From Diplonema papillatum (Eukaryota > Euglenozoa > Diplonemea > Diplonemida > Diplonemidae): 64,000 nt of DNA. The stretch is taken from contig JAPJBO010000094.1 of the NCBI GenBank assembly GCA_030068145.1, positions 248,001-312,000 of the forward strand. Reading direction: 5' to 3'. This document shows, piece by piece, positions 28,891-40,040 of the stretch. Position 1 is the stretch's first letter; each line of letters begins with the position of its first letter. The translations under genes and the position numbers were made by a program. The notes beneath the pieces were generated by a model. The model was given only the letters and a program-made list of their open reading frames with translations. It ran no database searches and was not told where the DNA came from.

Positions 28891-30403
28891 CTTGTATCCC
28901 TAGGGTTGAAAAAGTTTTCCCTTACATCCCTACTATTAGGGATATAAGGGAATGGCATTTGGGATATAAGAGAAACTCTTTAGGGATATAGCACGCAGGG
29001 TCAAAACGTTGTGTCTTTTTGGAAAACGCTGCCGCAGGGCCGATGGCCCCCAAGAAAAAAAAAAATCGGAATTTCTTTTGCTCAACTTCATCAAAAATCA
29101 CCGCAGTTTTTGTTCCAAATTTGTTTTTGAAAAAAAATCCTATTTTTTTCAAAAATAAGCTAAAACCCCATTTTTTTCCCAGGGAAAATGGGTGGCCATT
29201 TTTTTTGAGTCTAAATCCCTCTTACCAAAAAGACACAAGGTTTTGACCCTGCATGATAGGAGAAAAGAAGTCCTGAGTAAAATTGAGTACAATTGGGCTA
29301 GAATTTGGGTCAAAAGCTCTACGCCACAGGGATACTCTTCTGTTCTGCGTCCACTGTCATTGCGGTGAACAAGATGCCCTGTGTTCCATCAACAGACACG
29401 AGAGGGACTTTTTTGCAGCATGCACCAGAGCTGCGAATGACACAAAAGCAAACTCGAATACGCCATCAGTTTTCTTCACACCAACAACACCGCCTTCGTC
29501 ATGCTCTAGCACATGGGCTGTGTATGAGCGGAGCTTTGAGAGAGCCGTTCCTGCGTCAGGACCTAACTCGTCGAAGACCCTGCCAAGCAATCTTCTTTGT
29601 GACTCTCATTGCACTGGGTGCGAAGAAGGGAGACCAGAGCCTTCGTTGTGGTCTGTGGGCTTGCCGCCACATGGGATCGAATCTGGCCAGACACAACCTC
29701 AGTTTGCATCAAGTCCGCCGAATTCGTTTGGGTTAAAATGCAAAGAATCTGTGGCGATTTGATGGCGCGATTTTCTCTTCAGCCCCAAAGCCTGTTCCAG
29801 GCACGACACCCACACGTTTGACACGGCGGATGACACGCCAGATGCGTGTTCTTGAAGACACGCGTGAGACGGAGTGTGGCAGGCTTCTTTCGGCAGGCAG
29901 TGGATGCAAATATGTTGCGCAGTGTCGCCAGTAGCACTCCTGGTACTTCCTTTAGTGCAGAAACGACGCTGGACACATCTGTCGCTGCCGCATGTGCCAA
30001 CAAGGTTCCCAGGGCATTGTCAGAATCAACTAGGGCACCAGGTGGCTGATTGCAACTAGTATATCCAGTGCAGACATGTTTTCTTCGTTTGTGTTCTTCC
30101 TATAATGTGTTCATGCGTGGTTCCGTGGGTAGGTCTCCCTTGAAACCCATTGCCGCCATGCCATTCCTTTATAGCTGAAACTCCGGCTACTTGACGATGC
30201 CAGGGGTGCGGTATGGCTTCTTCCCATTCGCAGCCGCCTTCCTGCAGTTTCAAAAAAATGGGCCAAAAAAACACGAAGGACACGTGGACAGAACAGTGAG
30301 ACAAAACATTCTCTTATATCCCTAATGGTTTCTCTTACATCCCTTGCTATTTTCCCTTACATCCCTAGTTAGGGATAAATGGGAAAATAGCTAAGGATAT
30401 AAG
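28891..30403. mobile_element. DNA-transposon-like element with ~95-bp terminal inverted repeats
   Basis: The left end (from CTTGTATCCCTAG) and the reversed right end (CTTATATCCTTAG) align over ~95 bases. They share TCCCTTACATCCCTA, AGGGATATAAGGGAA, GGGATATAAGAGAAAC and TTAGGGATATA at matching positions. The ends contain a repeated AGGGATATAAG subunit. The ~1.3 kb interior has no intact transposase; it holds overlapping short frames on both strands. I find no clear target-site duplication. The superfamily is not recognised; subterminal repeats and long inverted ends fit a non-autonomous DNA transposon. Confidence 0.65.
29357..29590 (-). CDS. Hypothetical fragment inside the inverted-repeat element
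   Basis: The ~77-codon frame encodes a mixed-composition peptide (LGRVFDELGPDAG, HVLEHDEGG) that looks more protein-like than the overlapping + strand frame. A further - strand frame (29779-30003) lies upstream of it. They may be remnants of one transposon gene. Low confidence; no family recognised. Confidence 0.2.
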   Translation of the reverse strand: MLGRVFDELGPDAGTALSKLRSYTAHVLEHDEGGVVGVKKTDGVFEFAFVSFAALVHAAKKSLSCLLMEHRASCSPQ

Positions 30404-30612
30404 ATGCAGTCGACAATACAATAGGCAAAAGAAGACGTCTGCCAAAAATATAACAGAGGTAGAGTGCACTACCCCAACCGGCGCACGCAAGCACCTTTTT
30501 GACCATTCCTTTCATGATGGGCCCGCCACCCCTCCCCGTGACGGATTCGCCTGTGCTCTAGTAGCACAGGTGGTCCTGGCTGTGACGAGCTACGAACAGC
30601 CGCCTGACAAAC

Positions 30613-30690
30613 CAGACTCACACCGCAGTCCTGTCTGCAGACACTCAGGTTCCGCGCTGATGATGGTCCGCCTTATGTGTCCGTGGCTTA
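30613..30690 (+). repeat. Dispersed repeat with CGCTGATGATGGTCC core, copy 2
   Basis: It matches 18234-18315 closely through CAGACACTCAGGTTCCGC and GTGTCCGTGGCTT. Confidence 0.6.
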
Positions 30691-30797
30691 ACGTGCTTTT
30701 CTGCGCGACGGCTGCTCTGTACTCGTTGCCTTATCCGCGATTGCCGCTTCTCGTACCGACCGCGCCTGCCTTTCCTGTTCTGCCTTTCGCCTCCGTG

Positions 30798-31830
30798 CGC
30801 GCGCCGTGCGGCCGTGCGCAACCTTAAAAACCCGCGCACGGCCGCACAGCGTGCGCACAGGGAGTGAAGACGAGGTGATGCAAGACGAAGGGGAAGCGCG
30901 AAGCGACCAGCCCGGACGGGCCAACAAGACGCAAGACCAGGCGACCAAGAGAAGGAGGGGCGACGCGACCCAGAGACCCGGGCTATGTAGCTTGGAACTA
31001 GTGTGATGGACCTTTCTTTGGAGGGGCTCACGCACTCAAAGATCGACTTATACGCACGGCGTGCGCACAGGGAGTGAAGACGAGGTGATGCAAGACGAAG
31101 GGGAAGCGCGAAGCGACCAGCCCGGACGGGCCAACAAGACGCAAGACCAGGTGACCAGGAGAAGGAGGGGCGACGCGACCCAGAGACCCGGGCTAAGTAG
31201 CTTGGAACTAGTGTGATGGACCTTTCTTCGAAGGGGCTCACGCACTCAAAGATCGACTTATACGCATGGCGTGCGGACGCGCACGGCATGCCGTGCGCGC
31301 GCCGTGCGGCCGTGCGCAACCTTAAAAACCCGCGCACGGCCGCACGGCGTGCGCACAGCAGAAAGCGACCCGCGTCGCAGGTGGCACAAAACGTAGAAGC
31401 CCGTGAGGCAGGGAGTGGAGACGAGGTGATGCAAGACGAAGGGGAAGCGCGAAGCCCCCAGCCCGGACAGATCAACAAGCCGCAAGACCAGGCGACCAAG
31501 AGAAGGAGGGGGACGCGACCCAGAGACCCGGGCTAAGTAGCTTGGAACTAGTGTGATGGACCTTTCTTCGGAGGGGCTCACGCACTCAAATATCGACTTA
31601 TACGCACGGCGTGCGCACAGGGAGTGAAGACGAGGTGATGCAAGACGAAGGGGAAGCGCGAAGCGACCAGCCCGGACGGGCCAACAAGACGCAAGACCAG
31701 GCGACCAAGAGAAGGAGGGGCGACGCGACCCAGAGACCCGGGCTAAGTAGCTTGGAACTAGTGTGATGGACCTGTCTTCGAAGGGGCTCACGCACTCAAA
31801 GATCGACTTATACGCACGGCGTGCGCACGC
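30798..31830 (+). repeat. 210-bp tandem repeat with GC-rich hairpin insertions
   Basis: Four units contain GGAGTGAAGACGAGGTG, CCCGGACGGGCCAACAAG, GACCCAGAGACCCGGGCTA and CACGCACTCAAAGATCGAC, starting near 30851, 31061, 31408 and 31611. The first two are spaced exactly 210 bases. Between units two and three, and before unit one, lies a hairpin block: GTGCGGCCGTGCGC, a 14-base AT-rich loop, and its perfect complement. Frames read through on both strands only because of the repetition. Confidence 0.85.
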
Positions 31831-33159
31831 GCACGGTATGCCGTGCGCGCGCATCACAGCCCTAGGGGGCTCAGGGTCACATTCATTGCGAATGTGTTCG
31901 AGGTGTCGGCCGCAGGAGTCTTTTTTGGCTAGTCAAAGAGAGTAAAAGAGTGAAAGCGTACGTACAGTAGTGAGTAGAGAAGAGAACGAGTGTAAAAGAA
32001 CGGAGGTAGCACAAACTACCAGACCAGCGGAGGCCACCGCAAAAAGATTTCTTACCTTTTCCTTATCCCTCAAAACCAGCACCGATAACAACGACCCCTC
32101 CCTAGAATGGACCCCACAGGTAAACTCCCCACCCGGTGCTGGAGCACACGGTATCAGGGATTATCCTGAAAAAAAAAGGGGGTTTGACCACTGTGAACAT
32201 CTTCGTGCTTGCAAGGCCAGAGACACGGAGGCTACAGGTGCTCCCGACCTGCAGGACCCACAGGTGTCTACAGCAAAGTGGCGAAGCAGCAACGCGCCCA
32301 CGAAGGTCGCATGTCAGGATCACAGGCCATTAAAGAAAGCTCGCGCAACGTGGAAACAAAATCTTTCCGGCCATTGTCACAGATTTCTTAACCGTGTTTC
32401 TCGAATTTCGGGGATTAGAATAACCGCTGCACCACCGTGTGCGTGGGTGGTTCGCTGGCTGTGGCGAGTGCACGAAACGCCTCCTGACAAATCAGGCTCG
32501 TGCCGCTGTCCTGTCCGCAGAGAGTGCTGAGTGTTTCGCCGTGGTTCAGTCCTTTAAGCCACGGACACATGAGGCGGACCATCATCAGCGCGCAGACGGG
32601 ACCAGTGCGGCGTTGAGCACATACCCATTCCAATCACGTTCTTGCAATCCCCCGCCCCATCCCCCTACGAACAGCCGCCTGGCAAACCAGACTCACACCG
32701 CTGTCCTGTCCGCAGACACTCAGCACTCTCCGCGCTGATGATGGTCCATCTTCCGTCCGTAGCTTACAGAGCCGAACCACGGCGCAGATAGGACCAGTTC
32801 GGTGTTGGCACACATCCACCCCAGACCCCCCCCAGTGCACGTTCTCACAACACCCACCTCCCCCCGCAAAGTACCAAGCAACTTCCTCCCTCTTTACCAT
32901 CTCTTCCCCGTTCCCCTGAATAGCCTCAATTTCGTGGTTGTTGCGGTGTCGCCTGTATTTCCCGTGTCCCCGCCTGGCGTCGCCTGAAAGCAAGATTGTG
33001 AAGTGAAGCACGAACATACGCGAAAGTATTGACGCAGAACGCACAGACATGCACAGAGATGCATACATCTATCGGGCCAAAGGTTGGCCGGAGCTCACGC
33101 CGAGTTGGGACTCGTATCTTGTGACCGTGCCAAATGTGTTGTGCTCGTCATAGGACAAT
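31831..33159. other. Intergenic, dispersed repeats
   Basis: No gene supported. It contains inverted (32545-32600) and direct (32690-32770) copies of the CGCTGATGATGGTCC repeat. Confidence 0.45.
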
Positions 33160-33257
33160 TGGCGCCAACTACAGTATTTCGCTTCATCATAGCGGTGGCG
33201 AGTGGTGGAATGTGACTTCTGCCCAGTGCCCTGAATGTCAACGCTGAGAGATCAGGT

Positions 33258-33317
<60 letters not shown>

Positions 33318-33500
33318 TTCTAATTAAAGACGCGCATGAATGGACCAATGAGATTCCTTCTGTCCCTACCTACTATCTGGCGAAACAGCAGTCAAGGGAA
33401 CGGACTTGAAACTGTCAGCGGGGAAAGAAGACCCTGTTGAGTTTGACTCTAGTCTGACTTTGTGCAGTGACACGAGAGGTGTAGAGTAGGTGGGAGGCCG
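33160..33500 (+). rRNA. 28S rRNA core fragment including the R2 target motif (pseudogene)
   Basis: The segment contains conserved large-subunit blocks in order: TGACTTCTGCCCAGTGC, CAAGCGCGGGTAAACGG, GGGAGTAACTATGACTCTC, AAGGTAGCCAAATGCCTCG, GACGCGCATGAATGGA, and GGGGAAAGAAGACCCTGTTG. The region around the universal R2 insertion site is intact and uninterrupted. About 340 bases are recognisable; flanks are unrelated, so it is a displaced piece of rDNA. Confidence 0.9.
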
Positions 33501-33858
33501 CAACTGGACATTGGCTTACACATCACTGGGCAGAAAGCTTTGCACACGCGGCTTCAGACATCGCCAGGCGCGTGTTTGCGCACGCAAACAGCGGCATAGG
33601 AGAAAGACACAGGCCCGGCACCCGACGAGAGACAGCGAACAAACCCCTTCTCCTTTTCTTGAAACAACCTCACGGGCCTCAACATTCGCCTCCACAGAGT
33701 GCAGTACTATCGCATATATACCACCGGGTATGTGATCCGATACGGCACTGCATACCCCCACAAAGAAGGCGCGGCCAGCGTGACGACTTCAGCCCAGGCA
33801 ACCAACAAAGAAACAGCAATGATGGGAGTGATCCACCTTTTTTCTTTTTGTATAAGCA

Positions 33859-34042
33859 GGAGACTGCCAGTTGCGACAGATCAAAGGAGGTAAAAGTGCT
33901 GTAGCCCACACGAAACACAGGTAAATCTGGGTTTAGTGGCGGGCGTAAGCGTTCAACAAAAAAGACCCACGTTGTAGTTGTATTGTTTTCTCCCCCTCTA
34001 GCCTCCTTCGAAATGAGCACAAGGCAGTCCCTCGAGTATTTT
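33859..34042 (+). repeat. 184-bp dispersed repeat, copy 2
   Basis: It matches 23465-23648 along its full length. Confidence 0.8.
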
Positions 34043-34132
34043 TTAACCAGCAATCTTCACAGAATTTCAGATCAATACGTCTTCTTGTTGCGGTAGATCA
34101 ATGCACAATTTCTCACAACTTGTTGCAACTTT

Positions 34133-34560
34133 TCAGGACTTGTTCCAACTTGGGCACCCTCCTCCATATGCTCCGGTCACCCCCTCGGGGTGCTGCCATG
34201 GCAGCCCGTAAGCTACAATGCAGCACATGCAGAGTATATAAGCCATGTATAAGACAAGGAAAGCCACCAGCCACCAAATCCAGCCGAAGCTACTTGCTTT
34301 CTCGGCCATCGCTGCCAAGACTTGCGCATTGCACGCATCCGGCTCGCCTCCCTCCTGTTCCCCACTGTATGGTGGCAGGCAGGTGCACACGAAGTTGCCT
34401 CGCGTACGGTAATCCGAGTCTACGCAATCTTGCAGCTCGGCGTCTCACGGCGGGTTGGTGGCTGCTGTGCACTCGTCCATCGGAGGTGCTGCGGTTGCAG
34501 GTGATTCTGTTGGAGGTGCTGCTGTCGGGGGGTGCTCCGGTGGGTGGGGCTTCTGATGGA
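34133..34560 (-). pseudogene. EGF-like, single-pass membrane protein C-terminus with in-frame TGA
   Basis: Reading the - strand, a Pro/Thr-rich stalk (PPTAAPPTESPATAAPP) leads into MDEC, starting a calcium-binding-type EGF domain. Five of six cysteines are present with normal spacing (C1 in DEC, C3 in LQDC, C4/C5 in NFVCTC, C6 in EPDAC). The codon where C2 should be (after NPP) is TGA, at 34445-34447. Then comes one membrane span (WIWWLVAFLVLYMAYILC) and a ~25-residue tail. This is the layout of the end of a type I surface protein. TGT/TGC to TGA is a single change, so a nonsense mutation is simplest; selenocysteine or readthrough is possible. The upstream frame stays open but is not recognisable. 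Confidence 0.5.
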
Positions 34561-34874
34561 GGTGCCCTGACCGTTCAACACGTGGTTCGGTAGCTACGGC
34601 ACTTGGGATCCCTTCGTTCTTTTGTCTGGCAGCTGTTGTCGAGCATTTCCTTCCAAGCTGGCGCTTATGTAAAAAAGGTTGTGAAGATTTCTGCTAAACA
34701 GTAGATGGATCACCCCGTCGACAAAAAGCAACAGCAAGTACACAAATAGAGCGGTCAGCGTGTCGAGTTGGAGTCCCTTCGTTTCTGAGCGAACTCCTCG
34801 CATCTTCTCGTCCCAGGCGAGGTCGGAAAAGCCGTGAATTCGTTCGGGGCAAGGGAAAGGGTGAGAGCTCCCCA

Positions 34875-35031
34875 TGAGCCGGTCCGTCCCTATCTCTTGA
34901 AACTGCATCGAAGTGCCTGCCGCTGTTTATCACAGTGAATAACGGTCCACCACGGTTAGTTCCTAGACTGCATCGAATTGCCCGGTGCTGTATTCTTCGG
35001 TCTATCTATCAAGAGGGGATGGACCGGCTCA
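34875..35031 (+). mobile_element. MITE-like element with 8-bp target duplication
   Basis: The 157-bp element starts TGAGCCGGTCCGTCCC and ends GGGATGGACCGGCTCA, near-perfect terminal inverted repeats. It is flanked on both sides by GCTCCCCA, an 8-bp target-site duplication. Related copies are at 52912-53067 and ~23048-23215. No coding capacity. Confidence 0.75.
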
Positions 35032-35441
35032 GCTCCCCATGCCAGTCGCAAGGTGCGCGCCAGGCTCTGCGGCACCGGTAAAACACGTGACGCTTGACTC
35101 CCCTCCCCGTGCAGCAGGTTCCCCCCTCCTTCACCCGACTCAAGCTTCGCACACCGGCACGCTCCGGCTCCGGGGCAGGCGGGGTGCCGAGATAAACAAG
35201 GCAAAAACAACAGAGGAACTCCCCCCCCTCCCCAATCCTTTTCCGCCAGGAACCGTGTGGGGATTCGCGGTCGCAACCTTGTCTTCTTCTTTGCGTGTCT
35301 AAACAATTGCAATTTGTGCATCGTGTGTGCAGTGCTTTGAGAGTGGTAGTGAGTAGTTTGTGCGCACAACGCTTGTGTATCTACGTGTACCGCGCCGTTA
35401 GGCCTTGAGAGTGGTAGTGAGTGGCTTGTGCGCACAGCGCT
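35032..35441. other. Intergenic, no gene recognised
   Basis: It is mixed sequence with a duplicated GAGAGTGGTAGTGAGT block (near 35340 and 35408) immediately before the GT microsatellite. Confidence 0.4.
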
Positions 35442-35610
<169 letters not shown>

Positions 35611-35885
35611 TGTTCAGGGGGTTATGCACTGCAGCGGTTGGGTGAGGTAACCCACTCAAAAAAAAAATCGAAAATCGGGTGGGAGGTTGGGTTGGTTTAC
35701 ACTACCTCGGATTGGGTTGGGCAGGAGTTTGGAGTCTGTAATCTTGGGTTGGGCAGAGGTTTTGGGTGTCTGTAGTGGTAATTATTTCTCCTTTTCTGGC
35801 TGTGCTACAGAAGAAGGGTGAGACCTTTCATCAGAACAATCATCAGTAGGCTAGGTGTTTTCTGGAGGAGAACACTGGCTTAGCC

Positions 35886-36113
35886 AGGACATCAGATTCT
35901 GAGGCACCATGTACCATACCGTCTCGCAGGGGGCGGTGCCCCCTGGACCCCCCATTTATATACCGGTATATAAACTATCTACAAGATTTCGAATTTTCGC
36001 CAGAGGCCTGTAACCAGGTATCAGTTTCCTGTTACAGGTTCCGAACAAGACAGAATCTGAAGTTCCATGTACCGTACCGTCTCCCGGGGGCGGTGCCCCC
36101 CGGACCCCCCCTG
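35886..36113 (+). repeat. Direct repeat with GGGGGCGGTGCCCCC hairpin, two copies
   Basis: Copies at ~35893-35953 and ~36053-36113 share CATGTACC.TACCGTCTC, GGGGGCGGTGCCCCC and GGACCCCCC. Between them is a perfect palindrome, TTTATATACC/GGTATATAAA, at 35955-35974. Confidence 0.7.
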
Positions 36114-37433
36114 CATCAAGACTCACCAGAGAAAATGGGCTTGGTGTCTAGTCTGAAGGTGAAAATGGGCTGCGTAAGGTCCTGTGTGTGTAACACAGTG
36201 TGTTGGAAAAAGAAAAAAAAACGAACAACCGGAGTTTTGTCCACGAAGACATGCAATCAAAAATTGAGCAGGCTTTGGCACAGAGAGACTCTCTGAGACA
36301 GGGCATTAGCTTCCCATTCCAAATTCCGTCACCTGACGGAATTTGGAAATCCGGGCGGCTCAAAAAATGAAAAAAAAAAGTGCAAAAAACGACCTTCGAT
36401 GAAAAAAGTCGTGGGGGTCCAGTGGAGGCGTGGGTTAGGCCGCTGTGCCAGGAAGCTGGCTGGCGGTCAGGGGCTTCGGTGGGTCGCCGCTGGGCATGGT
36501 GGGCTGGCTGGCAGAAGTTTGGGGCTGCCGTGGGGGTTGAGCCGAGTGAGAGAGTCGAGTCCCCCTGAATCCCCCTGAACAAGAGGCAAAGCGCAAGCTG
36601 CCATTACTTTGAAAATAAACATACCTTCCCTTCTAGATTTACATTTATCTGACACCTCAAATTCAATAATAATACGTTGACAATAACGAACAATAAGAAG
36701 AATACGCCAACACCACGGACTTCTTCTCCTCCTCTCAAAAATAGAACTAGGATATTTTCCCCCAAGCACGGCGAACTGAAGACGTTGTGAGAGATGTTGG
36801 TCTTCTAAACCTCAAAACAATGTAAGAAATCTTGCCACCATCGAATATTCCTCCACAACCTTTCACAAGAGACGCAGTCTAGAATCCAACACATGAAACA
36901 GTCTAGAAAATGCCGGTTCTCTACACCTCGAAATAGTGCAAAAAAGAAAGAAAAAGAAAAAAATGATTCTGGCCGTACGAGTATTTACGCATTTTCAGCC
37001 GTAAATGCTCACGAAGACGAGTCAGACCATGGTCGTATGAGTCGTACAAGCCTATTCATTACAAAGAGTAATTCAAAATACTGAAAGAACCGATATTGAG
37101 ACGGGCATTCAATTCCCCGGAGTCTCGAGTGAACTTTCTCTGGAAATATAAGCTACAGTAAGGTAGGCATGAGAAGCTGTGGACTGCCTGAACTCGTCAT
37201 GTCTGAACCCCCCCCGGCCGATGAAAGATATGACAACTGACAGGGGAACATAGTTCGAGCAACCATTCAACTCACTTCGGGAACAGAACAGGGAACCGCC
37301 ACGCGTTCACAGCATGCCCACGTGGCTACCCCATCAGGCGTTGAGCATGCCATTCCAAGCATATTCTTACATCCTCCATGCACGGTGGTGTCCAGCCTCA
37401 GAGGCCGAGGTCGAAGAGGGTGTGTCTGCACCT
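36114..37433. other. Intergenic, AT-richer, no gene recognised
   Basis: No supported gene. Near 37105-37145 is a copy of the CCCGGAG..CTCGAGTGAACTTT repeat. The end (37330-37420) carries a CAGCCTCAGAGGCCGAG block that leads into the minisatellite. Confidence 0.4.
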
Positions 37434-39912
37434 TTACAGTGTCTGCACCTTTACAGGCAAGAGGGTGTGTCTGCACCCTTCCAGGCAAGAGGGTGTGTCT
37501 GCACCTTTACAGGCAAGAGGGTGTGTCTGCACCCTTCCAGGCAAGAGGGTGTGTCTGCACCTTTCCAGGCAAGAGGGTGTGTCTGCACCCTTCCAGACAA
37601 GAGGGTGTGTCTGCACCTTTACAGGCAAGAGGGTGTGTCTGCACCCTTCCAGGCAAGAGGGTGTGTCTGCACCTTTACAGGCAAGAGGGTGTGTCTGCAC
37701 CCTTCCAGGCAAGAGGGTGTGTCTGCACCTTTACAGGCAAGAGGGTGTGTCTGCACCCTTCCAGGCAAGAGGGTGTGTCTGCACCTTTACAGGCAAGAGG
37801 GTGTGTCTGCACCCTTCCAGACAAGAGGGTGTGTCTGCACCTTTACAGACAAGAGGGTGTGTCTGCACCTTTACAGACAAGAGGGTGTGTCTGCACCTTT
37901 ACAGACAAGAGGGTGTGTCTGCACCTTTACAGACAAGAGGGTGTGTCTGCACCTTTACAGACAAGAGGGTGTGTCTGCACCTTTACAGACAAGAGGGTGT
38001 GTCTGCACCTTTACAGACAAGAGGGTGTGTCTGCACCTTTACAGGCAAGAGGGTGTGTCTGCACCTTTACAGACAAGAGGGTGTGTCTGCACCTTTACAG
38101 ACAAGAGGGTGTGTCTGCACCCTTCCAGACAAGAGGGTGTGTCTGCACCCTTCCAGACAAGAGGGTGTGTCTGCACCCTTCCAGGCAAGAGGGTGTGTCT
38201 GCACCCTTCCAGGCAAGAGGGTGTGTCTGCACCTTTACAGGCAAGAGGGTGTGTCTGCACCCTTCCAGGCAAGAGGGTGTGTCTGCACCTTTACAGGCAA
38301 GAGGGTGTGTCTGCACCTTTACAGACAAGAGGGTGTGTCTGCACCTTTACAGACAAGAGGGTGTGTCTGCACCCTTCCAGACAAGAGGGTGTGTCTGCAC
38401 CCTTCCAGACAAGAGGGTGTGTCTGCACCCTTCCAGGCAAGAGGGTGTGTCTGCACCCTTCCAGGCAAGAGGGTGTGTCTGCACCTTTACAGGCAAGAGG
38501 GTGTGTCTGCACCCTTCCAGGCAAGAGGGTGTGTCTGCACCTTTACAGGCAAGAGGGTGTGTCTGCACCCTTCCAGGCAAGAGGGTGTGTCTGCACCTTT
38601 ACAGGCAAGAGGGTGTGTCTGCACCCTTCCAGGCAAGAGGGTGTGTCTGCACCTTTACAGGCAAGAGGGTGTGTCTGCACCCTTCCAGGCAAGAGGGTGT
38701 GTCTGCACCTTTACAGGCAAGAGGGTGTGTCTGCACCCTTCCAGGCAAGAGGGTGTGTCTGCACCTTTACAGGCAAGAGGGTGTGTCTGCACCCTTCCAG
38801 ACAAGAGGGTGTGTCTGCACCTTTACAGACAAGAGGGTGTGTCTGCACCTTTACAGACAAGAGGGTGTGTCTGCACCTTTACAGACAAGAGGGTGTGTCT
38901 GCACCTTTACAGACAAGAGGGTGTGTCTGCACCTTTACAGACAAGAGGGTGTGTCTGCACCTTTACAGACAAGAGGGTGTGTCTGCACCTTTACAGACAA
39001 GAGGGTGTGTCTGCACCTTTACAGACAAGAGGGTGTGTCTGCACCTTTACAGACAAGAGGGTGTGTCTGCACCTTTACAGACAAGAGGGTGTGTCTGCAC
39101 CCTTCCAGACAAGAGGGTGTGTCTGCACCCTTCCAGACAAGAGGGTGTGTCTGCACCCTTCCAGGCAAGAGGGTGTGTCTGCACCCTTCCAGGCAAGAGG
39201 GTGTGTCTGCACCTTTACAGGCAAGAGGGTGTGTCTGCACCCTTCCAGGCAAGAGGGTGTGTCTGCACCTTTACAGGCAAGAGGGTGTGTCTGCACCCTT
39301 CCAGACAAGAGGGTGTGTCTGCACCTTTACAGGCAAGAGGGTGTGTCTGCACCCTTCCAGGCAAGAGGGTGTGTCTGCACCTTTACAGGCAAGAGGGTGT
39401 GTCTGCACCCTTCCAGGCAAGAGGGTGTGTCTGCACCTTTACAGGCAAGAGGGTGTGTCTGCACCTTTCCAGGCAAGAGGGTGTGTCTGCACCTTTACAG
39501 GCAAGAGGGTGTGTCTGCACCCTTCCAGACAAGAGGGTGTGTCTGCACCTTTACAGACAAGAGGGTGTGTCTGCACCTTTACAGACAAGAGGGTGTGTCT
39601 GCACCTTTACAGACAAGAGGGTGTGTCTGCACCTTTACAGACAAGAGGGTGTGTCTGCACCTTTACAGACAAGAGGGTGTGTCTGCACCTTTACAGACAA
39701 GAGGGTGTGTCTGCACCTTTACAGACAAGAGGGTGTGTCTGCACCTTTACAGACAAGAGGGTGTGTCTGCACCTTTACAGACAAGAGGGTGTGTCTGCAC
39801 CTTTACAGACAAGAGGGTGTGTCTGCACCCTTCCAGACAAGAGGGTGTGTCTGCACCCTTCCAGACAAGAGGGTGTGTCTGCACCCTTCCAGACAAGAGG
39901 GTGTGTCTGCAT
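37434..39912 (+). repeat. 28-bp minisatellite, about 88 units
   Basis: The unit is GAGGGTGTGTCTGCACC plus an 11-base variable part (CTTTACAGGCAA, CTTTACAGACAA, CCTTCCAGGCAA or CCTTCCAGACAA type). Variants form blocks: alternating TTTACAGGC/CCTTCCAGGC units, then long runs of TTTACAGAC, then CCTTCCAGAC. This block order repeats, giving a higher-order period of hundreds of bases. Because 28 is not a multiple of 3 and the 84-bp frame cycle lacks stops, all three + frames are open for ~2.6 kb with the same Cys-rich peptide. I regard these as non-coding. Confidence 0.95.
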
Positions 39913-39929
39913 GAGATAATCCCGAAACG

Positions 39930-40040
39930 TGGGTGTGCCACAACCAGAACGCGTGCAGATATGCACCCGCAAAGCGGGGGCGACACCCGCGCTTTTTATC
40001 TCCAGCTTGGGCCAGCTTCTGAGGCCGAGCTACGCCGTGT
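39930..40040 (+). repeat. Dispersed repeat with CGC-AAAGCG hairpin and CCGCTTTTT core
   Basis: It contains CCACAACCAGAACGC, GCACCCGCAAAGCGGGGGCG, CGCTTTTT..CTCCAGCTT and CTTCTGAGGC. Copies are at 1438-1560, 21434-21545 and, inverted, 23333-23415; a partial one (37375-37420) borders the minisatellite's other side, so the minisatellite may have expanded inside one copy. Confidence 0.6.

Noticed and set aside
37434..39912. CRISPR-like array of 28-bp direct repeats
   Set aside because: Units abut with no unique spacers and the genome is eukaryotic; it is a minisatellite.
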